From Leadbetterella sp964563435 (GTDB lineage Bacteria > Bacteroidota > Bacteroidia > Cytophagales > Spirosomataceae), in NCBI GenBank assembly GCA_964563435.1, contig CAZLXI010000022.1, positions 12,879 through 76,878 of the forward strand: a DNA stretch of 64,000 nucleotides, given 5' to 3'. The notes beneath the pieces are model-generated. The model had not been told where the DNA came from. It searched no databases and saw only the letters and a program-made list of their open reading frames with translations. Positions 33,031 through 42,051 of the stretch are shown here, one piece after another (position 1 is the first letter of the stretch; every line of letters starts with the position of its first letter). Position numbers and translations under genes: made by a program.

Positions 33031-35799
33031 ATGAAAAATATACTCTCCCTTCTCCTCCTGTGCTTTTCCGCTTCAGCACAAACCGTCGAGAACCTCAGAA
33101 CCGAATATTCAGAAAATCCTCTGGGAATAGATGTAATTCAGCCCCGGTTTTCCTGGGAGTTGAGCAGCCCGGCCCGCGGAAGCCGCCAGACAGCCTACCA
33201 GGTACTGGTAAGCGATAAAGAGGAAAACCTGGCGAAGAATACAGGCAATATCTGGAACTCAGGTGTGATAAAATCAGATCAGAGTATCTGGGTCGACTAT
33301 AAAGGCAAGCCGCTGGAGTCGCGAAAACGATATTACTGGAAGACCAGGGTATGGAATGAAAAGAACAAGATCATCAGTCAGTCAGCCTGGTTTGAAACGG
33401 GTCTTCTGAAGCCGGAAGACTGGCAGGCGCACTGGATAGGCCTTAGGGGGTCGGAAGGCAAGCCGCCCAAATCGGTGGAGCTTCAGAAAGATTTTTCATT
33501 ACAGAAAAGGGTGGTTAAGGCCCGCGTTTATGTGACGGGGCTGGGAGCTTATCACCTTAGCTTTAACGGGTCAAAAGTGGGCCGGGAAATACTAACTCCC
33601 GGCTGGACCGACTACCTCAAAACCCTGCACTACCAGACTTATGAGATCCCTGCAGAGGAATTCAGCTCCGGCAATAATTTTATTACGGTAACATTGGGCA
33701 ATGCCTGGTGGAGCAGCGGTCTCGGCTGGGGTGGCGGAAAATTTTCGTACAGCCAGGGGCCATGCCGGCTGCTGTTGCAGATGGAGCTGGAATTTTATGA
33801 TGGCACAAAACAGACCATCGTTTCTGATGAAACCTGGCTGGCAAGGCTCTCCCCCATCGTCTCGAATACCCTCTATGACGGCGAGGTGTACGATGCCCGC
33901 CTCGAATACAATACCACCTGGGTAAAAGCAGCGATCCTGGATGACGAGTCCAACGCCACTACGCTTTTTAGTGACAAACCGGAAGCGAACAAAGCGGAAG
34001 AAGCCGATACCTTCAGTACACGCAAACTTAAGCTTATCGCCTCTCCGGCACCCCCCATCCGGGTTACAAAAGAGCTTCAGCCTATAGCCATCACCGAACC
34101 CCGTAAAGGACGTTACGTATTGGATTTCGGACAAAACCTGGTCGGTTACGTACACCTGAAGGCAGAAGGAAAAGCCGGTAAGGAGGTGACCATGAAGTTT
34201 GCCGAGCTGCTGACTGACAAGGGGCTGGCAGACCAGGCCAACCTCCGCAGTATCCGCCCTACGGACAAGTACATCTTTAAAGGTTACGGTGTGGAAGAGT
34301 GGGAACCTAAATTTACCTATCATGGATTCCGGTATGTAGAGGTGGAGGGTCTTTCCAAAAAGCCGGAGTTAAGCACGATCACGGCTAAAGTCATCCATTC
34401 CGACCTCCCGGAGGCCGGTAACTTTGCCTGTTCTGAAGATCTTCTGAACCAGATTTATAAGATCACCACGTGGAGCCTAAAAGGCAACCTGATGGGAGTG
34501 CCTACCGATTGTCCGCAACGCGACGAGCGCCTGGGCTGGATGGGCGATGCCCAGATCTTTGCGCCCACAGCCTCGTATATGATGAATATGAACGGGTTCT
34601 TTTTCAAATGGCAGCGGGATATTGCTGACGGTCAGCATTCTTCGGGTTACGTTTACGACGTAAACCCCAAAATGGTCGTAGGCGGGCCATCTAAGCCGGC
34701 CTGGGGCGATGCGGTGGTCATCGTGCCTTACCAGATGTATCGCTTTTACGGTGATAAACGCATTCTGGAAGAGAACTATGCTGCCATGCTGGCCTGGGTA
34801 GAATACATGAATAATCACCCGTCCACCCAACAGCACGGAATTTACCATTTCCAGACCGGGGAAGGCGACAAAGCCTGGTACGGCTACGGCGACTGGGTGC
34901 CGGTGGAGGCTTCTCCTTCCAAACCCATCGGCGGTGCTTACCAGTACTATTCCAACAAGCTGCTGGCAGAGATAGCCGGAATTCTGAAGAAAAAGTCCGA
35001 TGCAGATAAATACACCGCTATAGCACGGAAAACCGCCGACCGGTATAATGAGTTGTATTACGACAAAGGTACGGGTAATTATCAGGGCGGCACACAAGGC
35101 GCCAACCTCATTCCTTTGAGCCTGGGCATCGCTACCGAAAATGCCCCGGTAGCCACCAATATTGCGAAGAATGTTATCGAAAAAGAGAATCACCTGAGCA
35201 CGGGCTTTATTGCCACTCAGATGCTGCTGCCTGCCCTCAGCGAAGCAGGAGAACATCAACTCGCCTATAAAGTGGCCACACAAAGAACCTACCCCTCCTG
35301 GGGTTACATGGTAGACAACGACGCCACCACCATGTGGGAATTATGGAACTCCGACAAGGAAAAGCCCGAAGGGATGAACTCCCGCAACCACTTCGCTTAC
35401 GGCTCCCTCGGTGAGTGGTTTTACGAGTACCTGGCGGGGATCCGGCGGGATCCGGACAGTGAAGGTTTCAAACGCTTTATGATAGCCCCCCTCCCGGCCG
35501 GTAATCTTCAATGGGCCGAGGCCTCTTACTTATCCCCCTACGGAAAAATAAGCAGCCGCTGGGATAAAACCGCTGACCAGTTCACCCTGAAATGTACGGT
35601 GCCGGCCAACAGCACGGCACAGGTGCGCCTTCCATTGAATGGAAAAACAGCTCCCGTGATTAAAGAATCCGGTAAGCCGGTCTTTGACGGCAAGACGGCC
35701 TCCAAAACCAAAATTCCCGGAGTAACCTTTGTGAAGAGAGAGGGAGATACGGCGGTACTGGAAGTGTTGAGTGGAGAGTATGTTTTTTCGGTGCACTGA
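33031..35799 (+). CDS. alpha-L-rhamnosidase, glycoside hydrolase family 78, secreted
   Basis: The protein has 922 residues. Signal peptide MKNILSLLLLCFSASAQ. Domain order: N-terminal beta-sandwich with PRFSWELSSPARGSRQTAYQ, the rhamnosidase N-terminal domain (VTGLGAYHLSFNGSKVG...LTPGWTDY), a second sandwich (FGQNLVGYVHLKAEGKAG), the (alpha/alpha)6 catalytic domain with the hallmark DCPQRDERLGWMGDAQIF and WGDAVVIVPYQMYRFYGDK, MWELWNSDKE, and a C-terminal beta-domain. It removes terminal alpha-L-rhamnose from plant or bacterial glycans in the periplasm or outside. There is no SusC/SusD pair nearby. Confidence 0.96.
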   Translation: MKNILSLLLLCFSASAQTVENLRTEYSENPLGIDVIQPRFSWELSSPARGSRQTAYQVLVSDKEENLAKNTGNIWNSGVIKSDQSIWVDYKGKPLESRKRYYWKTRVWNEKNKIISQSAWFETGLLKPEDWQAHWIGLRGSEGKPPKSVELQKDFSLQKRVVKARVYVTGLGAYHLSFNGSKVGREILTPGWTDYLKTLHYQTYEIPAEEFSSGNNFITVTLGNAWWSSGLGWGGGKFSYSQGPCRLLLQMELEFYDGTKQTIVSDETWLARLSPIVSNTLYDGEVYDARLEYNTTWVKAAILDDESNATTLFSDKPEANKAEEADTFSTRKLKLIASPAPPIRVTKELQPIAITEPRKGRYVLDFGQNLVGYVHLKAEGKAGKEVTMKFAELLTDKGLADQANLRSIRPTDKYIFKGYGVEEWEPKFTYHGFRYVEVEGLSKKPELSTITAKVIHSDLPEAGNFACSEDLLNQIYKITTWSLKGNLMGVPTDCPQRDERLGWMGDAQIFAPTASYMMNMNGFFFKWQRDIADGQHSSGYVYDVNPKMVVGGPSKPAWGDAVVIVPYQMYRFYGDKRILEENYAAMLAWVEYMNNHPSTQQHGIYHFQTGEGDKAWYGYGDWVPVEASPSKPIGGAYQYYSNKLLAEIAGILKKKSDADKYTAIARKTADRYNELYYDKGTGNYQGGTQGANLIPLSLGIATENAPVATNIAKNVIEKENHLSTGFIATQMLLPALSEAGEHQLAYKVATQRTYPSWGYMVDNDATTMWELWNSDKEKPEGMNSRNHFAYGSLGEWFYEYLAGIRRDPDSEGFKRFMIAPLPAGNLQWAEASYLSPYGKISSRWDKTADQFTLKCTVPANSTAQVRLPLNGKTAPVIKESGKPVFDGKTASKTKIPGVTFVKREGDTAVLEVLSGEYVFSVH

Positions 35800-35812
35800 C
35801 GTTACTGTACTG

Positions 35813-35908
35813 GCCTTTTTTGAACCACATAAGACCTATAAGCTAAGCTTCTGCTTTAATATTATTACTTCTTATATGACTGTATGCCTTATGCGGTTCA
35901 AAAAAGGC
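35813..35908. repeat. 21-bp-arm inverted repeat with CATATAAG-type core
   Basis: Arms 35813-35833 and 35888-35908 pair at 20 of 21 positions (GCCTTTTTTGAACC/GGTTCAAAAAAGGC plus CATAAG). The loop contains further short CTTATATG-like words. It resembles the larger element at 54819-54955. The rest of the 35800-36156 gap holds the operator dyads and promoter listed separately. Confidence 0.8.
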
Positions 35909-35993
35909 GCGTGGCAAGCGATGAAGCCGTTTCCGGCATTTCTTCACTATTCGTTCTTCCCTGAAAATCTTCCACCCGAAAACCTTCTGTTCA

Positions 35994-36015
35994 AAATACC
36001 CCAATCGGGGTATTG
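35994..36015. promoter_or_regulatory. 22-bp dyad operator, copy 4 (distal site of the 36-kb operon)
   Basis: AAATACCCC-AATC-GGGGTATTG: 8-9 bp arms, 22-bp span, TAC...GTA in 7-2-7 spacing. It lies 90 bp from the proximal copy. It could alternatively be a small hairpin. Confidence 0.6.
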
Positions 36016-36061
36016 ATTTAAAAATGGCTTATCGCCAAATTTGTTCTCACTGGTTTATCAA

Positions 36062-36105
36062 AAATACTTCCGTTCCGGTACAAAAATACTGTCTGGAGAG
36101 TATTT
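36062..36105. promoter_or_regulatory. 22-bp dyad operators, copies 5 (degenerate) and 6, end to end
   Basis: 36084-36105 reads AAATACTGTC-TG-GAGAGTATTT with one mismatch to a perfect palindrome. Directly before it, 36062-36083 begins AAATAC and ends GTACAA, a degenerate copy with the same 22-bp length. The proximal site ends 20 bp before the -7-like element at 36126. Confidence 0.6.
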
Positions 36106-36125
36106 CATAAACCACTGAAGCTCTG

Positions 36126-36133
36126 TAACTTCG
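36126..36133 (+). promoter_or_regulatory. -7-like element (TAACTTCG) of the 36-kb operon
   Basis: One mismatch to TAnnTTTG, 20 bp after the proximal dyad and 31 bp before the ATG at 36157, the same geometry as at the LytTR promoter. Confidence 0.45.
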
Positions 36134-36156
36134 TACTATCAAAACCCCGTAACCCC

Positions 36157-37173
36157 ATGATACACAAAAAACCGAATATAAGATGGTGCAGATCATGGAG
36201 CTTCTACTTAATGGCGATCTGTATACTCCCCCCCTGTCGAGGCACCGCACAGGAAGCCAAAATAGTGACTGATCTTAGGGCTGGTATAAAGCTGTCATAC
36301 TATTTAGGCAGAAACAACAGCTATATCGAATCCGGCAGTCACTTCACCTTCGGGATATGTGCCGGAGCCACTTTTCGCAATGATAAACGGCCATTTGCCT
36401 TGCATTTGCAGACCGGTGTGAACATCTACGCGGCCGGGCTGGGCACTAATATCCTGAATACCTATTACGATACAGACAGGAAAGGCGGGGTAATTGAAAA
36501 ACGAAGGAAGCTGGAGTTAGATTTTGTCAACTCGGCTATAGCTAACCTTGAATGGGGTGGCAGGATCAGGGAAGAGTACCGGCCTTTTTTCCCCATCCAG
36601 CATTTTAATCATATGACTCCCTACATCAATAATTTATATAGAAACGCCACAGTGACCTACGGAGTTAATTATATATTCAATACCAGTCATCGTAACCAAA
36701 ACAACACTTTTGTTGGACTTGCCTCACCGTGGATGAGCCTGGGAATGTATAATGACGGCTCTACCATATTTTATTTAGGCGATCAGTATGACAGATTCTG
36801 GACGGGCGGCGGATACATCCGCGTCAATCCCATATATTCCGCTAAATCTACTGCTGGATCACGGAACGAATGGTCTCTGGAGTATAACTTCAACCGCTTT
36901 ACGTATGATGTTCAGGACGGGTATCGGCTGGCTAATGTTTTGATGATACCGACGGTACAGGATGCTTCATTTTATAATCTTTTGTATAACAATTCCCTCA
37001 CAACATTTAAGGTCAACCTACCGCACAATGTTGCTTTAGGCTGGAGCATAATAGGCAAAACGGGAGTTGACATACAGGATTTTCTGCACCGGGTGTTAGA
37101 TCATTCCAAGCACATTACTTATAAGGAGGGCGAAGGCCTCTTCATGACCTCATTTAATCCAATAATAAAATGA
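36157..37173 (+). CDS. exported protein of unknown function, possibly Ntox23-like
   Basis: The protein has 338 residues with an N-terminal signal peptide (WSFYLMAICILPPCRGTAQ). The body is beta-rich with many aromatic residues. NYIFNTSHRNQNNTFVGLAS and FYLGDQYDRFWTGGGYIRVN recall proteins annotated as polymorphic toxin type 23 domain, though that family may itself be a small beta-barrel. It is the first gene of the nine-gene operon, has the dyad-bearing promoter, and its TGA overlaps the ATG of the next gene. Function unknown; an outer-membrane or periplasmic location is likely. Confidence 0.7.
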   Translation: MIHKKPNIRWCRSWSFYLMAICILPPCRGTAQEAKIVTDLRAGIKLSYYLGRNNSYIESGSHFTFGICAGATFRNDKRPFALHLQTGVNIYAAGLGTNILNTYYDTDRKGGVIEKRRKLELDFVNSAIANLEWGGRIREEYRPFFPIQHFNHMTPYINNLYRNATVTYGVNYIFNTSHRNQNNTFVGLASPWMSLGMYNDGSTIFYLGDQYDRFWTGGGYIRVNPIYSAKSTAGSRNEWSLEYNFNRFTYDVQDGYRLANVLMIPTVQDASFYNLLYNNSLTTFKVNLPHNVALGWSIIGKTGVDIQDFLHRVLDHSKHITYKEGEGLFMTSFNPIIK

Positions 37174-38024
37174 AACTAAGCAAATTGATAATAATGGCAG
37201 TAGTAAACTGCGTGATGATAAGCTCCTGCCGACGGGCCACCCCGTATATTCCTTTTGATCAGTATAACCGGTTTTATAAGGCTTTACAAGTTAATGATGC
37301 AGATGTTACGAGAGCATCGAAGGGCGTTTACAAGCTATATATTAAAGAGATAGACACCACTTTCTCGAGAAAAAAAATGTTGTATTACACCACTAGTGCC
37401 ACCACCAAAGAGGCCAGAAATACGGATATCCTGTATTTATATTTTATAGATGATTACCGGTTCTATTATACTAAAAACAAGACCAATTGTATAGATATAA
37501 GTACTGACTTGGATAAAAAGACCAGGATAGGGATCTACAAATTAAGCAGAGACGATATCAGGCAGGAATCCGTAGTCCTGGTAAACCTGCTTCTGGCAGA
37601 TGCCCGGGTAAAAGACGGACAGGATTATCAATACGCAGACATGGTTTATGAGTTAAAAGACAATATGATGGATTTTATGACCATGTATTATCCCATACAT
37701 TACCGTTCCAGGGACAGCACAGCGGCTAATCGGCCGGATGATCAACCGCTGTTTGGCCCTAAAATAATCGAACAGGCCACGGAGAAGATATACAACAGCG
37801 GCTTGAGGACATTTGAATCAACAGGTATGGGATTTTATGCACAATGGTATTTTTCTCCTGAAAAAATCACCACTAAGATCAATGGAAAAGAATTTAACGA
37901 AGTGATTTATTCATTTATCAGAGGGAAAAATTACGTGGTACGCCAATATCGCTTTAATGATTCAGAAGTATTCCGGGAAGAAATACATGAAGACAGGAGT
38001 AAAAACCTGCTGTTCAGCTGGTAA
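37170..38024 (+). CDS. lipoprotein of unknown function
   Basis: The protein has 284 residues. MKLSKLIIMAVVNCVMISSC is a lipoprotein signal (cysteine at residue 20). It has two stretches rich in Tyr/Asp (DILYLYFIDDYRFYYTKNKTN, DFMTMYYPIHYRSRDS). No family recognised. It overlaps the previous gene by 4 bp (ATGA) and is followed 20 bp later by a small gene. Confidence 0.75.
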   Translation: MKLSKLIIMAVVNCVMISSCRRATPYIPFDQYNRFYKALQVNDADVTRASKGVYKLYIKEIDTTFSRKKMLYYTTSATTKEARNTDILYLYFIDDYRFYYTKNKTNCIDISTDLDKKTRIGIYKLSRDDIRQESVVLVNLLLADARVKDGQDYQYADMVYELKDNMMDFMTMYYPIHYRSRDSTAANRPDDQPLFGPKIIEQATEKIYNSGLRTFESTGMGFYAQWYFSPEKITTKINGKEFNEVIYSFIRGKNYVVRQYRFNDSEVFREEIHEDRSKNLLFSW

Positions 38025-38043
38025 AAGATTATTATAATATTAA

Positions 38044-38313
38044 ATGAACAATGCGATGTCAACAAGATTAAGAAATGCGCTGATGGGTGAAGAAATGGCC
38101 ATTGGCATATCTGCTCCTCAGACAAATATAGTGTACGGAATGGCCCAAACCATCCCGGGGGATAACTTTAACTTTATGTTTTCTCCAAACGGCCTGTGTG
38201 ACAACTGGGTGGTCAAAAGATACAGTGATGTAAAATCGTATCAGACACTTGAAGCTGTCAGATGCCTGCTCGATAATCAGTTTTATCCGTACTACAAGTT
38301 TGAGTTCATCTAA
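38044..38313 (+). CDS. small protein of unknown function
   Basis: The protein has 89 residues, soluble, two Cys (GLCDNW and AVRCLL). MNNAMSTRLRNALMGEEMAI starts it; MAQTIPGDNFNFMFSPNG is a turn-rich middle. No signal peptide, unlike both preceding genes. No family recognised. Its place in a tight same-strand series supports it being a real gene. Confidence 0.6.
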   Translation: MNNAMSTRLRNALMGEEMAIGISAPQTNIVYGMAQTIPGDNFNFMFSPNGLCDNWVVKRYSDVKSYQTLEAVRCLLDNQFYPYYKFEFI

Positions 38314-38372
38314 AAATAAGGGGTTGGGAGATAATCATGTCCGTATTTTATAATATATAAAGCGACAATGCA

Positions 38373-39386
38373 ATGAAAACAGAAGTTCTAAATCGAAAAA
38401 CCTGGAAGGGTCTAATTATTTTAATTCTAGGAGGAATAGCTGCAGTGATAATAGCCCTGTTTTTTTCTTATTTTAAACTCAAAAGCGGTTGGCTGCTTGC
38501 AAGTAACATAGGCTTGAGCTTATTAATCTCGGGAGCGGCCTTTAGTTTGGGTGGATTAACCGGATTTATATTTGGTGTTCCCTCATTCTCTGAAACCGAA
38601 AAAAAGAAACTCAAATACAACGATAACCTGCTTGAAGTCAGCGACTGGCTAACCAAAATCATCATTGGGGTCGGGCTGGTGGAACTAAAACAAATTCCCG
38701 CTTTTCTATATCGTATAAGCTTAAAGTTTAACCTGGGATTTGAAGACCCCTACAATTCCATTCTTGTGATCGCTATTCTTGTCCATTTTTCCTGTGTGGG
38801 TTTTCTTGCCTTATACTTTTGGACCAGAACAGGCATCACTTTAATCCTGCATGAAACCGATGAAACTCTGGAAGGGCTTAAGGCACTTATTGATGGCCAA
38901 AACTCTTCGGCTATCAGTCGAAATAAGCATGCTTTTTTGATCGGCGACACACCTGTAGAAAATCGGCTACATGAAGGAAATATCGGTTTTGAAAAGAAAG
39001 TATGGGAAGAATTGGATAAAAGAAAAAATATCCATGTCCCTGACGATTTACAAAAGAACAGATGGGGAGGAAAAAACAGAAGTAACGGCAAAGTATTGAT
39101 GTGCTCTGTGACCAGATCAACAACCAAAGGGTTGTTTAATTTAGATATAGTGGTCTACAATGAATCCGGTGAACCTCTCTTCGGGCAAGTAGCTTTCTTT
39201 GTCCATGACACCTTCTCATTTCCATACAATGTTGTATTAGTGGCGCCTGAAGAAGGAATAGCCCGCTTAACTCTGATCGCTTATGAAGCCTTTACTATCG
39301 GAGCCTTGTGCGAGGATGACGGTACTACTTTGGAACTGGACCTTAATGAAGAGAAAAACTATCCGGAAGATTTTTATTGGAAATAA
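38373..39386 (+). CDS. membrane protein with C-terminal pYEATS-like domain
   Basis: The protein has 337 residues. Four hydrophobic segments lie in the first 150 (about 13-33, 41-66, 90-105, 127-148). GGLTGFIFGVPSFSE followed by YNDNLLEVSDWLTKIIIGVGL is a recurrent N-terminal membrane module of bacterial proteins that carry prokaryotic YEATS-like domains. The C-terminal 90 residues match that Ig-fold domain: GQVAFFVHDTFSFPYNVVLV, EGIARLTLIAYEAFTIGALC, and TTLELDLNEEKNYPEDFYW. pYEATS domains are predicted to bind modified peptides in conflict or signalling systems; binding here is inference. Next comes a papain-fold-like hydrolase gene. Confidence 0.7.
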   Translation: MKTEVLNRKTWKGLIILILGGIAAVIIALFFSYFKLKSGWLLASNIGLSLLISGAAFSLGGLTGFIFGVPSFSETEKKKLKYNDNLLEVSDWLTKIIIGVGLVELKQIPAFLYRISLKFNLGFEDPYNSILVIAILVHFSCVGFLALYFWTRTGITLILHETDETLEGLKALIDGQNSSAISRNKHAFLIGDTPVENRLHEGNIGFEKKVWEELDKRKNIHVPDDLQKNRWGGKNRSNGKVLMCSVTRSTTKGLFNLDIVVYNESGEPLFGQVAFFVHDTFSFPYNVVLVAPEEGIARLTLIAYEAFTIGALCEDDGTTLELDLNEEKNYPEDFYWK

Positions 39387-39406
39387 CAAAATTAGCCCGA
39401 CCTTAT

Positions 39407-40066
39407 ATGTATTATTTACTAAAAACTAATGACTCACTAAGCTCTTTAGCTAAAAAATTCTCTATTCCTTCCGAACTGATTTTAGCTTATAATGACTTTA
39501 TAGAAAGTTCAGCTTCTTTGCCTGGAGGGCAATCAATATTCATTCCCAATATTGAAGATATTCCAAATCATGTGTTTAGTTTTAGTACCGTAAATAATAC
39601 CTCAATAATTCAGAGAGCCCGCTCAGCAATAAATCGTGGTATACGATATGATTTGGGAGGGGGAGGAATAAATCCTGCACTACAATTACCTACTAACGAT
39701 AATAAATGCGATTGTAGTGGATTCGTATGCTGGGTCTTAGGACTTTCAAGAAAAACAAATATTCCCTTTTATCAAAAATTTGGTGGGTGGATCTATACAG
39801 ATTCCATGACGGCAGACATAAATAGTCCGGCGGGGATATTTGAAAAAATAAATGTCCCGGAAGAAGGGTGTATTGTGGTTTACCCTTCTCCCCAAAAGGG
39901 AAAGGTAGGTCATACAGGAATCGTATCGCAAGTGGTAAATGGTAAAATGACAAAGGTAATTCATTGTAGCAGCGGAAATGATGGAAAATATGGCGATGCT
40001 ATACAAGAAACGTCTCCGGCTGTTTTTAATCGTCCCGATATAGTTTGGGGTAGATTTGTTTTATGA
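39407..40066 (+). CDS. LysM plus NlpC/P60-like amidase/peptidase
   Basis: About 219 residues from ATG 39407; a TTG at 39377 would overlap the previous gene. Residues 2-50 form a LysM domain (YLLKTNDSLSSLAKKFSIPS...GGQSIFIPN). The C-terminal half is NlpC/P60-like: DCSGFVCWVLGL holds the catalytic Cys, KVGHTGIVSQV the His, and VIHCSSGNDGKYGDAIQET a polar third site. LysM binds peptidoglycan-type glycans and NlpC/P60 enzymes cut cell-wall peptides. There is no signal peptide, so export must be by another route, or it acts as an intracellular effector. Strongly A+T-rich compared with the flanking chromosome. Confidence 0.78.
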   Translation: MYYLLKTNDSLSSLAKKFSIPSELILAYNDFIESSASLPGGQSIFIPNIEDIPNHVFSFSTVNNTSIIQRARSAINRGIRYDLGGGGINPALQLPTNDNKCDCSGFVCWVLGLSRKTNIPFYQKFGGWIYTDSMTADINSPAGIFEKINVPEEGCIVVYPSPQKGKVGHTGIVSQVVNGKMTKVIHCSSGNDGKYGDAIQETSPAVFNRPDIVWGRFVL

Positions 40067-40098
40067 GGAGATAGCAGGTTAGACTCTCCGGTAGATTA

Positions 40099-40575
40099 AT
40101 GTATAAAAAATACAATGGCTTTTTAAAATTATCTGAACAACAAATAAACAAATTATATACTATGAAATTCATCAGTTGCAAAAACCAGGATATGCCGATT
40201 TTATTGAAAATTGAAATTTCAGGTATAGACTTATGGGAGTATAGTTTCGAAGTAGACACGTCCCTTACTTTTAGAAATTCATCGAAAATAGATAAGTCAA
40301 AAACCCATGATCTTGGATTAGCAAAGGATCTTAACAGGGATTTACACAGATGGAGCTTTCATTTTGGGAACTTTGAAGATACTCCCAAAGAAGTAACTCT
40401 GCACATTAATTGGTATGAAAAGGAAGCTGATGGTACAGAAAATGAAATAACTAAATGGATACCTGATGAAGCAACTAAAAATAATAAAACTACTGTAACT
40501 GTACAGCCCAACTCAGGTATAGAAATTACAGACTCTGCCTTTTATATTCTCCCCATTAATGCCCAAAATGTTTAA
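40099..40575 (+). CDS. protein of unknown function in the pYEATS operon
   Basis: The protein has 158 residues from ATG 40099; ATG 40162 (MKFISCKNQDMPIL) would give a 137-residue form and a more usual untranslated spacer. Soluble, no signal peptide, with alternating strand-like segments (LLKIEISGIDLWEYSFEVDT, EVTLHINWYEKEADG, TTVTVQPNSGIEITDS), perhaps an Ig-like fold. I do not recognise it. It ends 3 bp before the barrel protein gene. Confidence 0.65.
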   Translation: MYKKYNGFLKLSEQQINKLYTMKFISCKNQDMPILLKIEISGIDLWEYSFEVDTSLTFRNSSKIDKSKTHDLGLAKDLNRDLHRWSFHFGNFEDTPKEVTLHINWYEKEADGTENEITKWIPDEATKNNKTTVTVQPNSGIEITDSAFYILPINAQNV

Positions 40576-40578
40576 GCT

Positions 40579-41985
40579 ATGAGAAACAAAGCTTTGAATG
40601 TTATATTACTTTGTGTAGTGCCTTTTTGTCTATGGGCTCAGACAGACAAAAAAAATACCTTAGAATTAGAAATTAAAGACCTGTATCTTGATTTTGCTAT
40701 TCCTGAAATTTCCGCATTTTCCATTTTGAACATTGAGCCCAACTCTATTACTAAGCCCGGCAATATAAAAGAGTTGGCATTGGGAATCACCAATTATGTA
40801 AACTCAAAAGGGGACCTAAGAGCTGGTTTAGCAATAGAATGGGCTCCCTTTATGACTTTTAATAAAAAAGAAAATAAATGGGTGGATAAATCAGGAAAAT
40901 ATAAAAAGGTTCAGTGGAAAAATATTAGCACCTCGCTGGCTACTACCAATGACAGCACCAATGTAAAGTTGGCCGGAGCACTACGGTTTGCTCCAATAGA
41001 TAAAACCAATCCGTTACGTAATAAAGAATGGGTTGATTCTGTTCGCAATTATTTTCATTATGCTGTTTCTCTAAGAAGAGAGAAACAGGAAGAGAGTCTT
41101 AATAAAAAAAAGAGGGAATTTAGGATGAATGCCATAACCCTATTAAATGAAATACTAAATGATAATGAAATATTATCTACAATCATTGACCCCATCGACA
41201 TAGATAATTCCTATTATATTATTAGTTTAAAGAATCATTTTGATACTACGAGCATAATACTTGATAGAATGCTAGTTGCTGATTTTGTGCTTGAAAGTCT
41301 CAAAAAACAATTTACTGAGAATGGTCTACTTGGTTTGTTTGATAACAATCAAACTGATTTACAAAGCCTTTCTAAAAGATTTGCGGATTTATTTTACCAA
41401 CATTATTCTTTACCATCATTTGAAGGTAACTTTAGTACTTTCGTTTTAAAAATGAAAGAAGATTTTAAGAAGAAAAACTGGAATAAATGGGCATTGCAAG
41501 CAAATGTAGGTGGGCTTTTTGAATCAGAAAAAGCTGTTTTAAGCAACTTAAAAGGCAATTATGTATCTGCGGCATTTACTACCGGCTTCCCTTTAGTATC
41601 TCAAAATGGAGTAGAGAAAGGTAGGATTTCTAAATATTTATACGATCATTCCCAGCTTATATTCCAAATAAAAGGTCAACAATATTTAAAATCAGATTCT
41701 ATTAATAATAACTCTTTATTCATTGGTGGGAGATTATTATTAGGTAATTACGATAAACGCTTTTCAATCGAGCTGGCTTATATAAGCCTGTCTAATGGAA
41801 TCACTGACATTAACAACTCGGGAATGCGCTACTCTATTGGTACCGAAATCAGAATCATGGATAATTATTGGTTAGAACTTGCCGTGGGAGGGCAGGATTT
41901 TAAAGACAAAGCCGGAGTAAATATCTTACCTTCTTTCGCATTCAGACATGCTTTTGGTAATGAAAACAGATTCTTTAAGAAATAG
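40579..41985 (+). CDS. outer-membrane beta-barrel-like exported protein
   Basis: The protein has 468 residues. Signal peptide MRNKALNVILLCVVPFCLWAQ. The first and last thirds are amphipathic strands, e.g. ELALGITNYVNSKGDLRAGLAIEWAPF and RFSIELAYISLSNGITDI, RYSIGTEIRIMDNYWLELAVGG, with a helical, charged middle (residues about 155-300). A barrel interrupted by a helical domain is the simplest reading. No family recognised. It is the only large outer-membrane candidate of this operon. Confidence 0.7.
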   Translation: MRNKALNVILLCVVPFCLWAQTDKKNTLELEIKDLYLDFAIPEISAFSILNIEPNSITKPGNIKELALGITNYVNSKGDLRAGLAIEWAPFMTFNKKENKWVDKSGKYKKVQWKNISTSLATTNDSTNVKLAGALRFAPIDKTNPLRNKEWVDSVRNYFHYAVSLRREKQEESLNKKKREFRMNAITLLNEILNDNEILSTIIDPIDIDNSYYIISLKNHFDTTSIILDRMLVADFVLESLKKQFTENGLLGLFDNNQTDLQSLSKRFADLFYQHYSLPSFEGNFSTFVLKMKEDFKKKNWNKWALQANVGGLFESEKAVLSNLKGNYVSAAFTTGFPLVSQNGVEKGRISKYLYDHSQLIFQIKGQQYLKSDSINNNSLFIGGRLLLGNYDKRFSIELAYISLSNGITDINNSGMRYSIGTEIRIMDNYWLELAVGGQDFKDKAGVNILPSFAFRHAFGNENRFFKK

Positions 41986-42051
41986 GGATAGCGGATAAAT
42001 CCCAATTAAAAAACATAATATTAATAGTTTAACTTAAAAAATATTACAAAT

